Shown here in pieces: positions 35,908-51,164 of a DNA stretch of 64,000 bases; position 1 is the stretch's first letter, and the number at the start of each line of letters is the position of its first letter. The DNA is from Sphingobium xenophagum NBRC 107872 (lineage in GTDB: Bacteria > Pseudomonadota > Alphaproteobacteria > Sphingomonadales > Sphingomonadaceae): NCBI RefSeq assembly GCF_000367345.1, contig NZ_BARE01000002.1:1-64000 (forward strand), read 5' to 3'. The notes below the pieces were generated by a model. It was not told where the DNA came from, did no database searches, and saw nothing but the letters and a program-made list of their open reading frames with translations. The translations under genes and the position numbers were made by a program.

Positions 35908-35967
35908 ACCCGCCCGCACCTTCCGCACTTCCCTTATAGGGAGTGCAGGTAGTGCGGGTGCGGGTGA
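35860..35967. repeat. GTGCGG repeat cluster at the helicase 3' end (candidate origin)
   Basis: Five direct or near-direct GTGCGG/GTGCGGG units (AGGTGCGGTGCGG, AAGTGCGG, GAGTGCGG, AGTGCGGGTGCGGG) and two inverted units (CCGCACCTTCCGCACTT) lie around the helicase stop, with CCCTTATAGGG between them. Iteron-like spacing next to replication genes suggests an origin or primase recognition region; a folded transcript end is the alternative. Confidence 0.45.
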
Positions 35968-35999
35968 ATGGTTTCGCTAAGATCAGAACAAGCTATTGC

Positions 36000-36404
36000 T
36001 CAATTGCCGCCGATAAATCTCGTTTGCAGCAATATGAGTGTCAAACCTGCTAGCGGCCAATAGACCAACAGCCAAGGATTCCGACCTTTCCAGGCGAAGG
36101 ATGTCGTATCCCCGGCTAGAATGGCCCGCTTCATAGCGAAATAAATCACCGCAGCTAGTCCGCCAAAGAGCAGCATGTTGGTGCCTTTGCTAACCCCATG
36201 CGACAATGCGCCCCGGAACACGATGTCAGCCATCGTGCTTGCGAAAGCCGATATGCCAAGCTGGTTGCGCATTCGCCTCCAGCGCTTCGCAATTGCAACT
36301 TCGCGCACGTTTTCATCTGTCACAGTCTTGCCCCCCGCGTTGCCCGGCTGGAGCCGGGTGGTTCGTAACGCGCGAACACGGGTAAGCACGCCCCACGTAT
36401 TCAC
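36000..36404 (-). CDS. Small membrane protein at the right end of the element
   Basis: A protein of up to 134 aa, read against the rest of the element. The C-terminal 80 residues hold two predicted membrane helices (MLLFGGLAAVIYFAMKRAIL and NPWLLVYWPLAGLTLILLQT) after a basic amphipathic segment (REVAIAKRWRRMRNQLG). The frame opens at GTG 36404; an internal GTG at 36323 preceded by GGGGGGCAAG is an equally good start (107 aa). No family recognised. Candidates are a superinfection-exclusion or holin-like function, both guesses. Confidence 0.6.
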   Translation of the reverse strand: MNTWGVLTRVRALRTTRLQPGNAGGKTVTDENVREVAIAKRWRRMRNQLGISAFASTMADIVFRGALSHGVSKGTNMLLFGGLAAVIYFAMKRAILAGDTTSFAWKGRNPWLLVYWPLAGLTLILLQTRFIGGN

Positions 36405-36979
36405 CGTGAGGCTGTTGTATTTCGTGGGCCGCCCGACATGAGCGAACCCGTGTTCTGCGCATTATGCGCGCTGCTACGGCTTACGAGACCGAACCAGCAG
36501 CCTTTCATTAGGCGGGGGCAGGGCTGATGTCTATATCGCCGTTCAAACCTCCCATCGAAGTCAAGTAGTTGGGGTCAGGGGAGGGTAATCTGACGTAGGA
36601 AGTTGCAATCAGACGCCAAATCACTCCTCTCCAAAGCACCCGCTCAGCGTTTGGATGCTGGACAATAGCATGTTCAAAGGTGCTTTATTGTAAGCATATG
36701 GTTGCTATTTCGAGAGGCGCGAGTCGAGGCTGCAAATGCTCAAACCCAGCAACAAGTCTGGGCGTTGGCGTGGTTTCGCGATTCTGTGTGCTGTGGATCG
36801 CGAACTGCGCCGGTCCGACCCGCTCGCTAACAACCACGCTCCGGTCGAGCCGGACAACAATTGCGATGAGCGGCCCAATCGGGTCGCGGTATCACAGATG
36901 AGATGTGGGGGGATATGTGGGGATGAAACGACCTGCGTTCATCCAACATTATGTTTTAAAATAATATTTTTGAAAGTTT
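36405..36979. other. Non-coding right flank of the element
   Basis: I see no convincing gene in this 575-bp stretch. Its composition becomes AT-rich toward attR (AAAATAATATTTTTGAAAG), typical of an attP arm where integration host factor could bend DNA. Short open frames here run into the tRNA and are not credible. It contains the right TGTGGGG pair. Confidence 0.6.
36904..36922 (+). repeat. Right paired TGTGGGG repeats (putative integrase arm sites)
   Basis: TGTGGGGGG at 36904 and TGTGGGG at 36916, in the same orientation and with the same 12-bp offset as the pair beside the integrase gene. They lie 58 bp from attR. In the excised circle they would face the left pair across attP. Confidence 0.6.
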
Positions 36980-36997
36980 TGGATGCCCGACAAGGAT
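36980..36997. repeat. attR: 18-bp core within the tRNA-Gln 3' end
   Basis: The copy TGGATGCCCGACAAGGAT covers, on the minus strand, the 3' half of the T-stem through the acceptor stem, discriminator and CCA of tRNA-Gln. Integration here leaves the tRNA complete. Confidence 0.88.
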
Positions 36998-37053
36998 TCG
37001 AACCTTGATTGACGGAGTCAGAGTCCGCTCTCTTACCATTAGAGGATCGGGCA
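36980..37053 (-). tRNA. tRNA-Gln (anticodon CTG)
   Basis: The cloverleaf reads on the minus strand: acceptor TGCCCGA/TCGGGCA, D-stem CTCT/AGAG with AATGGTA loop, anticodon stem GCGGA/TCCGT (one G-U) with loop CTCTGAC giving CTG, four-base variable region, T-arm CAAGG-TTCGAAT-CCTTG, and a genome-encoded CCA. It decodes CAG. Its 3' end is the attachment site of the element at 30669-36997. Confidence 0.97.
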
Positions 37054-37185
37054 TCAATGGCGGGCCGTGACCCGCTTGGGAGGCCGCAGATAGGCGGCGG
37101 CTAGGGAGAGGTCAAGAGGGTTTTTGGCCTCACGCGGATAGCAACGTGAAGGCGACTATGCGCGCTGCAAACCCAACACTGCAAT

Positions 37186-37310
37186 AATCCTCCACTGCAA
37201 GGGGAGGGGGACCGCCGCGTAGCGGTGGTGGAGGGGTGTCGCCCTATCGATAGCGCCACACCCTTCCGTCTGGCCTCCGGCCAGCCATCTCCCCTGCAAG
37301 GGGAGGATGG
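37186..37310. repeat. 125-bp composite inverted repeat
   Basis: Part of the 422-bp gene-free gap between tRNA-Gln and rpoC. Outer arms ATCCTCCACTGCAAGGGGAG and CTCCCCTGCAAGGGGAGGAT pair; inside are CCGCCGCGTAGCGG, GGAGGGGTGTCGCC and TGGCCTCCGGCCA. It shares its layout and inner motifs with 25085-25205. The rest of the gap holds only the rpoC terminator; I see no gene. Confidence 0.72.
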
Positions 37311-37360
37311 TTTCTTCCCGCACACGAATATCGGATGTGCAAAACGATATGAGCGCGAAA

Positions 37361-37402
37361 AGAAAAGCCCGCCGGTGCGCGTCACGCATCCGGCGGGCTT
37401 TT
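37361..37402 (-). terminator. Rho-independent terminator of rpoBC
   Basis: AAAAGCCCGCCGG (37363-37375) and CCGGCGGGCTTTT (37390-37402) pair perfectly over 13 bp around a 14-nt loop. Read on the minus strand the stem is followed by CTTTTCTTTT-like sequence. It lies 75 bp after the rpoC stop. The A/T ends make it usable from both strands. Confidence 0.88.
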
Positions 37403-37476
37403 GCGTTACCCGTCAAAGGCTAGGTGCGGGGTGGCCGCTCCCCGTACAGGAAACAGCCACCCGCACCCTCGAAGCG

Positions 37477-41733
<4,257 letters not shown>

Positions 41734-41812
41734 TTTTCATTCCCTCATGAGGGCAAAATTCTGGTGCGGGACGGGGCAGGGGCGCCGCATCGCAGCGACG
41801 CCCGCAAATCCC

Positions 41813-45976
<4,164 letters not shown>

Positions 45977-46077
45977 GCGTTGTCCTTGCCTTCGTTCGTC
46001 GCGTATTTTTCGCATCGCAGCGAAAATTCAGCCTGAACGCGAATGAAAAGGGGTGATTCGCCCTTCCGCATCCACGC

Positions 46078-46112
46078 AAAAAAGTGCGGGTCGGGACTGT
46101 CCGAACCGCACT
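46078..46112 (-). terminator. Attenuator-like terminator in the rpoB leader
   Basis: Read on the minus strand, AGTGCGG (46112-46106) pairs with CCGCACT (46089-46083), with an inner GGAC-T-GTCC stem, and is followed by TTTTT (46082-46078). It is a canonical intrinsic terminator about 100 nt ahead of the rpoB ATG on the same strand. Transcripts reaching rpoB from upstream must read through it. Confidence 0.75.
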
Positions 46113-46502
46113 GTCAGCGTCTTGTAACCCGCCAAATTCGCCCCATACTGCCAGTGATCGTGCGCAATGCGATCCTGTACCCCGGACGATTCGGGAGACG
46201 GTTCCTGCCATGCCGTAAAGCTGCCTGAACCGGATTTCGAAGGTCGCATATAGGGCAGGCCTCCCCCTTTGTGAAGGGGGTAAGCGCCGCTGCTTCCTTG
46301 TTGCCAGGGCGCCATTTTCGCCTGCACCTTCCCTTTTGCGGCAACAGCTGCTATATGGAAGCTGCTTACGTCGCCTTTTGACGGATATCGGACTGCCTTC
46401 AGGCTCCTCCTCTTGTCCCCTATCGCGCCTCACAAAGCCGGGATGTGCGAATAATCGCGCGTCCCCCTCAAATCATGCGCAATGCAGGACAGACTGGAAC
46501 GA
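46113..46502. other. Non-coding rpoB upstream region
   Basis: Together with 46016-46077, this is a gene-free stretch of nearly 490 bp between divergent rpoB and the DUF6481 gene. It contains the perfect hairpin CCCCCTT-TGTG-AAGGGGG (46263-46280). It presumably carries the rpoBC promoter and leader, but I cannot pick a convincing -35/-10 pair. No credible reading frame is seen on either strand. Confidence 0.55.
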
Positions 46503-46841
46503 ATGCTGAAATATAAGGAACCCGATTTTCAGGAACGCAGGGCACTCGCCACACAGGCGCGTGACAAGGCACTTGCCAAGTTGCGGGCCAAGCCCCCGGT
46601 TGATCCGGTGCTGGCGGCCCAGCGGGCTGCCGCGGCGCAAGCCAAGGCGGCTGCTGAACTGGAAAAGCGTCAGCAGGTCAAGCTCGCCCGCGAAGAAGAG
46701 CGCGCCGCCAAGGCGGAACGCGCTCGTCTGGAGGCGGAAGCTGCCGCTGCTGCGATCAAGCCGGCATTGACCGACGAAGAGCGCAAGGCCGCGCGCGATG
46801 CGCGCTATCAGGCGCGCAAGAGCCGTAAAGGCGCGCGCTGA
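46503..46841 (+). CDS. DUF6481 family protein
   Basis: A 112-aa highly charged, Ala/Lys/Glu/Arg-rich protein, predicted as one long helix: MLKYKEPDFQERRALATQ..., LEKRQQVKLAREEERAAKAERARLEAEAA, and a basic end (RKAARDARYQARKSRKGAR). The opening MLKYKEPDFxERR is that of DUF6481, common in sphingomonads and of unknown function. ATG 46503 is the family start; an ATG seven codons earlier is less likely. The basic tail suggests nucleic-acid or ribosome contact (inference). Confidence 0.8.
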   Translation: MLKYKEPDFQERRALATQARDKALAKLRAKPPVDPVLAAQRAAAAQAKAAAELEKRQQVKLAREEERAAKAERARLEAEAAAAAIKPALTDEERKAARDARYQARKSRKGAR

Positions 46842-47001
46842 CGGCCTGGCCCGGTCGCGCCCCTCGCGCGGCCGACACCCTATATGGTCGCTTGGTCCGG
46901 CATGGTGCCGGGCGCGATCCAACTCATATGTTACGCGGCACTGGCCGCAAGGAATCATTTTGCATACCCATTCAAACAAGACTCAACGCCGTACCCTTTC
47001 G

Positions 47002-47100
47002 ATGTTCGACAGGAAGCGGCCCTTTCATCCCGGCCTGACGCCGGGTGGCACCCTGTCCACGGTTCAGCTCAAGCAGATCGTTGCGGATATGGTGGGCTGA
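47002..47100 (+). CDS. Possible 32-aa small protein, or an sRNA
   Basis: The frame MFDRKRPFHPGLTPGGTLSTVQLKQIVADMVG ends 15 bp before a strong terminator (47116-47143), so a short transcript of about 150-220 nt is likely. The peptide is plausible (basic start, C-terminal helix), but no clear ribosome binding site precedes the ATG, so the product may instead be a non-coding RNA. No family recognised. Confidence 0.4.
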   Translation: MFDRKRPFHPGLTPGGTLSTVQLKQIVADMVG

Positions 47101-47115
47101 TATTGGAATTGTCGG

Positions 47116-47143
47116 GGGAGCGTCGGTCGGCGCTCCCTTTTTT
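47116..47143 (+). terminator. Strong Rho-independent terminator
   Basis: GGGAGCG/CGCTCCC with an 8-nt loop, followed directly by TTTTTT. It ends the small transcript from 46.9-47.1 kb and separates it from the next gene. Confidence 0.85.
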
Positions 47144-47166
47144 CTGTCATTCACAAAGGAGGCCCT

Positions 47167-47376
47167 ATGAGCCGTACAGCAATCCGTCCCTTCCTGATCA
47201 GCAAGGATGAAGAAGGTCATTTCCGCCTCACCGTGCGCGAAACCCGCTATAATTCGCAAGGCTATCCGCTGACCTCGTCGCTGCTTCAGGACGAGAAGTT
47301 CAAGACTGCCGCCGCCGTCCGCGCCTTTGCACGCGACGCGTTCCGGGCAGAAGCCGGTCAGTTCGCGACGAAATAA
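47167..47376 (+). CDS. Small conserved-looking hypothetical protein
   Basis: A 69-aa protein, RPFLISKDEEGHFRLTVRET followed by RYNSQGYPLTSSLLQDEKFK and a helix TAAAVRAFARDAFRAEAGQF. The beta-beta-alpha pattern resembles single-domain proteins with an AP2-like or dsRNA-binding-like topology, but I do not recognise a family. AAAGGAGG ends five bases before the ATG, an excellent ribosome binding site, which supports a real gene. It converges with the SleB hydrolase gene. Confidence 0.68.
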   Translation: MSRTAIRPFLISKDEEGHFRLTVRETRYNSQGYPLTSSLLQDEKFKTAAAVRAFARDAFRAEAGQFATK

Positions 47377-47387
47377 TCGGCGGGTCT

Positions 47388-48719
47388 TCAGGGTTGGCGA
47401 GCGTCGTCCGGCGGCGTTCCCGGTGCTGGCGCAATCTTCACCGTTTCAAAACGGTCCATACGCCGCACCCCGGCCAGTCCGGTCGGCGCTGGCGGTGCAG
47501 GCATGGCGACCGGCACCCGCCGACGCATACAGTCACGCTTGTCGGCGCGCGGGGTCTGGTCGCAATTCCACAAGGCCCGCTGCAACCCACTCTGCGTGTC
47601 GTGAATGTAGGAAAACCGCATCGCGGCCAGATTGGCCAGCGTCAGCGGCAATTCCTTCGGCGCGTCATTTGCCGTCCACCCCATGATCCGGCATTGGGAT
47701 CGCCCGGCGCAAAAGGTGCGGGCGCTTTCGGGCCAGCTGTCGGGTTTGCTGCCGCGTGGTAATTCCACCAGGAAACTCCGCATGTCAGCCAGAGCGATCA
47801 GCCTTACGCCGCCCACGCTCTTGCCGATCTGATCAAGACCGATCGCCTGCCGTGCCTGCGCGGCGATCGCGTCGGCGCTGTCGGCCATCGGCGTGATGGC
47901 GCCCGGCAGCAGCGGGGTCGCCATGCTGTGCGCGGGGGACAGGCGCGCAATCCGCCCGATCAGCGGCTCACCGCCATCGATGGTGCGCGTGCGAAAGGCT
48001 GGCGGCGTCCCCCACCAGCCGCGCCAGCGGAAGAAAAGATGCGTGCCCACCCGCGTCAGCTTGTCCAGACTGCCGCTCCAATAGGGCACCACCCAATCGG
48101 TATGATAATGGGTCGCATAGCCCACCGGCTTGAACACGTCGCCCGCCAGCGCGCCGCGCGCAATGGCGCGCGCCCTGTCCCATGCGGCCGGGGAGGGGGT
48201 GCGGGCCAGCGCGCCGTCGCAGCTGAAGGTGAACTGGCAACCCGTGGTGCGTTCCTGCCCCTGAAAGACGACTCCGCACACCGTCTTGGGAAAGGCGGGA
48301 TGGCGCACGCGATTGAGGACGACCTGCGCGACGGCGCGCTCGCCCACGGCATCGTCGCCCGCTTCATAGATTTGCGCCGCGGCCAGGCAATCCACGGCGC
48401 GGGCCAGGTCCGTCTCCGACCCTTCGAACCGGAATGGCCGCGCCGCCGGGTTGGCCAGCCGGGAAAAGGGGATGGCGGCATTGAGCGCCCGCGCGCGGTC
48501 GGCGGGCAGGGCATAGACCGCCACTGGCTCCACCGGCGGCGGCGGGCTGGGTGGCCGCACCGCGTGGGATAGACCCCTCCGGGCAAAATGCGCCTCGCCC
48601 CCCGCGCGCGGCGCACGCGCTTCCCAACCCGCCACAGCGGCAGGCAGGCCAGCGAACAGCGCCAGCCAGACGATCCACATCCATGGACGCGGCTCGCTGG
48701 AAACAGAGTCACCCGTCAT
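47388..48719 (-). CDS. Cell wall hydrolase, SleB family
   Basis: A 443-aa protein with an N-terminal membrane anchor (WMWIVWLALFAGLPAAVAGW) and a periplasmic SleB-type hydrolase domain (about residues 115-230). That domain shows AAQIYEAGDDAVGERAVAQVVLNRVRH, with the likely catalytic Glu, and TVCGVVFQGQERTTGCQFTFSCDG, then GYATHYHTDWVVPYW. SleB-type enzymes are lytic transglycosylase-like peptidoglycan hydrolases. A long C-terminal region of unknown role contains two Cys pairs (FCAGRSQC; CDQTPRADKRDC). ATG 48719 precedes the anchor best. It sits 10 bp after cysK, same strand. Confidence 0.87.
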   Translation of the reverse strand: MTGDSVSSEPRPWMWIVWLALFAGLPAAVAGWEARAPRAGGEAHFARRGLSHAVRPPSPPPPVEPVAVYALPADRARALNAAIPFSRLANPAARPFRFEGSETDLARAVDCLAAAQIYEAGDDAVGERAVAQVVLNRVRHPAFPKTVCGVVFQGQERTTGCQFTFSCDGALARTPSPAAWDRARAIARGALAGDVFKPVGYATHYHTDWVVPYWSGSLDKLTRVGTHLFFRWRGWWGTPPAFRTRTIDGGEPLIGRIARLSPAHSMATPLLPGAITPMADSADAIAAQARQAIGLDQIGKSVGGVRLIALADMRSFLVELPRGSKPDSWPESARTFCAGRSQCRIMGWTANDAPKELPLTLANLAAMRFSYIHDTQSGLQRALWNCDQTPRADKRDCMRRRVPVAMPAPPAPTGLAGVRRMDRFETVKIAPAPGTPPDDARQP

Positions 48720-48729
48720 TGCGTGATGA

Positions 48730-49659
48730 TCATTCCGGCAGGAAATCGGGCACCGACAGATAGCGTTCGCCGGTGTCGTAGTTGAAGCCAAGCACCCGGC
48801 TGCCAGCTGGCAAATCCTTCAGCTTCTGCGCGATCGCCGCCAGCGTCGCGCCCGAAGAAATGCCCACCAATATGCCTTCCTCGCTGGCCGACCGCCGCGC
48901 ATAGTCCTTGGCATCGGCGGGATCGACCTGGATCACCCCGTCCAGCAATTGCGTGTGCAGGTTCGCCGGAATGAAGCCCGCGCCAATGCCCTGAATGGGG
49001 TGGGGGCCGGGCTGGCCGCCGCTGATGACATGCGACAGGGTCGGCTCGACCGCATAGACCTTGATCCCCGGCCAGGCCTTTTTCAGTATTTCGGCCGTGC
49101 CGGTGATATGCCCGCCGGTGCCCACGCCGGTGATCAGCACGTCGATCGGCGCGTCGGCGAAATCGGCCAGTATCTCCTGCGCCGTGGTGCGGGCGTGGAC
49201 CGCGATATTGGCCGGGTTTTCAAACTGCTGCGGCATCCAGCTACCGGGCGTCTGCGCCACCAGTTCCAGCGCGCGCTCGATCGCGCCCTTCATCCCCTTT
49301 TCGCGCGGGGTCAGGTCGAAACTGGCGCCATAGGCCAGCATCAGCCGCCGCCGCTCGATCGACATGCTTTCGGGCATGACGAGCACCAGCTTGTAGCCCT
49401 TGACCGCCGCGACCATGGCCAGGCCCACGCCGGTATTGCCCGATGTCGGTTCGATGATGGTGCCGCCCGGTTGCAACTCGCCCGACGCTTCGGCGGCCTC
49501 GATCATGGCCAGCGCGATCCGGTCCTTGATCGACCCGCCCGGATTGGAGCGTTCCGACTTGATCCAGACTTCCGTGCCTTCGGGCGCATCGCCAAACAGC
49601 CGGTTCACCCGGACATGCGGGGTATTGCCGATGGTTTCGAGTATCGTGGCAGCTTTCAT
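48730..49659 (-). CDS. cysK: Cysteine synthase A (O-acetylserine sulfhydrylase)
   Basis: CysK (309 aa) makes cysteine from O-acetylserine and sulfide. The PLP lysine is in [16 protein letters not shown], the substrate loop is [15 protein letters not shown], the phosphate-binding loop is [15 protein letters not shown], and the late [11 protein letters not shown]er contacts the PLP ring. Length is normal for the A-type enzyme. Its ATG overlaps the stop of the MFS transporter gene (ATGA), hinting at co-expression, possibly with metabolite export. Confidence 0.96.
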   Translation of the reverse strand: MKAATILETIGNTPHVRVNRLFGDAPEGTEVWIKSERSNPGGSIKDRIALAMIEAAEASGELQPGGTIIEPTSGNTGVGLAMVAAVKGYKLVLVMPESMSIERRRLMLAYGASFDLTPREKGMKGAIERALELVAQTPGSWMPQQFENPANIAVHARTTAQEILADFADAPIDVLITGVGTGGHITGTAEILKKAWPGIKVYAVEPTLSHVISGGQPGPHPIQGIGAGFIPANLHTQLLDGVIQVDPADAKDYARRSASEEGILVGISSGATLAAIAQKLKDLPAGSRVLGFNYDTGERYLSVPDFLPE

Positions 49660-50960
49660 GGGGCTTTCTCCTGGCTGAGGTCCGCCGCCCTTATGTCGGG
49701 TGGGTCGAAGGTGCGTGCAAGGCGCAATTCGGGAAAGAGACGCGCCCAGAACAGCGTGATGACGATAGCACCGATACCGCCACCAATGACAGCGGCAACC
49801 GGCCCGACCAGCGCGGCCAGAAATCCGCTTTCCGCCTCGCCCAGTTCGTTGGAGGCGGAAATGGTGAGTTGCGACAGGCTCGACACCCGCCCGCGCATCG
49901 CGTCAGGCGTGTGAAGCTGGACCAGCGACTGGCGCACGAACACCGAAATCATGTCCGCCGCGCCCAATATCACCAGCGCGCCGATGCCGAATTCCATCGC
50001 GATGCTGCGCGGCAGGAAAGCGGTGCAGCCAAATGCGATCGTGGCGATGCCAAACAGGATGACCGCGCCCAGCATCTTGATGCCGACTTCATTCCGCAAT
50101 GGCCGGAACGAAAACCACAGCGCCATCAGCCCCGCGCCGACCCCCGGCGCTGCGGCGAGATGGCCCAGGCCTGCCGATCCCACATGCAATATGTCGCGCG
50201 CATAGACCGGCAACAGCGCAGTCGCCCCCGCCAGCAGCACCGCGAACAGGTCCAGCGTGATGGTCGCCAGCACCAGCCGGTTGGAACGCACATAGCTCAG
50301 CCCGTCGATCATCTGGCGGATCGGGTGGCGGGTGACGTCGCGCGCGGCCTGCGGCACCGGGCCGATCAGCATCATCGCGCCCAGCGCCACCCCATAGAGT
50401 ATCGCAGCCAGCGCATAGGCGCCCCAGGGCGTCGCTGCATAGGCATAGCCGCCCAGCGCTGGCCCCACGATCGACCCGGCCTGCCACACCACGCCCGATA
50501 TGGCGATGGCGTTGGGCAACACCTCGCGCGGCACCAGATTGGGGGCCAGCGCGCCATAGGCCGGGCCGTTGAACGCGCGGGCGATGCCGACGATGACGGC
50601 GATGCCGAATATCAGCGGCAGCCCGACCCAGCCCTCGAACGTCGCGAAGGCCAGCAATCCGGCCGCTGCGGTCAGCATCGTCAGCGTCAGCCGGGTGATC
50701 ATCCGCCGATCATAATGGTCCGCGACCCATCCGGTCAGCGGCGTCAGGAAAAACAGCGGCAAGAACTGCGCCAGGCCGATCAGCCCCAACTGCGCCGAAG
50801 CCCCCGCCGTCGTCATGGTCTCGCGCGCGATATTATAGGCCTGCCAGCCCAGCACGATCATCATGCTATATTGCGCCAGCACGGCGGTCATCCGACCGAT
50901 CAGATAGGCCCGGAAATCGCCGAAATGCAGCGGATGGCGATGCGGGGAGGGGGCTGTCAT
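49656..50960 (-). CDS. MFS transporter (EntS/MFS_3-like)
   Basis: A 434-aa major facilitator with about 11-12 predicted helices. The loop between helices 2 and 3 has [20 protein letters not shown], the MFS signature. The protein opens [32 protein letters not shown] and contains [20 protein letters not shown], features shared with the EntS (enterobactin exporter) and MFS_3 group of drug and siderophore exporters. The substrate is unknown. ATG 50960 is preferred; the open frame extends into the CCGTTCG repeat region. Coupled to cysK. Confidence 0.88.
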   Translation of the reverse strand: MTAPSPHRHPLHFGDFRAYLIGRMTAVLAQYSMMIVLGWQAYNIARETMTTAGASAQLGLIGLAQFLPLFFLTPLTGWVADHYDRRMITRLTLTMLTAAAGLLAFATFEGWVGLPLIFGIAVIVGIARAFNGPAYGALAPNLVPREVLPNAIAISGVVWQAGSIVGPALGGYAYAATPWGAYALAAILYGVALGAMMLIGPVPQAARDVTRHPIRQMIDGLSYVRSNRLVLATITLDLFAVLLAGATALLPVYARDILHVGSAGLGHLAAAPGVGAGLMALWFSFRPLRNEVGIKMLGAVILFGIATIAFGCTAFLPRSIAMEFGIGALVILGAADMISVFVRQSLVQLHTPDAMRGRVSSLSQLTISASNELGEAESGFLAALVGPVAAVIGGGIGAIVITLFWARLFPELRLARTFDPPDIRAADLSQEKAP

Positions 50961-51071
50961 GCCACCGGCTTTAGCCGCTGTGCGGGCAAACAGGCAACCA
51001 TGGCGCGGGCCGATGGGCGCAGCTTTTCTTGGCCGCGCCATGCCGTGGCTTTTGCCGTCATCCTCCATCGT

Positions 51072-51136
51072 CCGTTCGCCCTGAGCTTGCCGAAGGGTTG
51101 AAAAGGACAAGGCTTCGACAGGCTCAGTCCGAACGG
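51072..51136. repeat. Inverted repeat, CCGTTCG family
   Basis: CCGTTCGCCCTGAGCTTGCC at the left and GGCTTCGACAGGCTCAGTCC-GAACGG at the right pair with some mismatches around AAAAGGAC. It is the third copy of the family also found at 3139-3212 and 28601-28681, here between two genes on the minus strand. Confidence 0.78.
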
Positions 51137-51164
51137 CGGCGGCTGGCAGGCTATGTCAATGCAC

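Larger units (their letters stand above)
30669..36997 (+). mobile_element. 6.3-kb tRNA-Gln integrative element (satellite- or IME-like)
   Basis: The element is bounded by 18-bp att repeats, the right copy being the tRNA-Gln 3' end, which stays intact. The excised circle would be 6311 bp. Gene order: integrase, unknown 266-aa protein, AlpA-like HTH, small ORF, winged-helix protein, Toprim primase-like, RepA-like helicase, then a small membrane protein on the opposite strand. The genes from HTH to helicase overlap or nearly so (one operon). Paired TGTGGGG repeats lie near both ends. No structural, packaging, relaxase or coupling-protein gene is seen, so transfer must rely on a helper. Base composition falls toward the right end. 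Confidence 0.88.

Noticed and set aside
30669..36997. Complete prophage
   Set aside because: No terminase, portal, capsid, tail or lysis genes within the att-bounded 6.3 kb.
36736..37008. A 90-codon frame at the right end of the element ending QGFEP
   Set aside because: Its end is translated from the tRNA-Gln gene (the usual ARQGFEP artefact), so it is not a credible protein.
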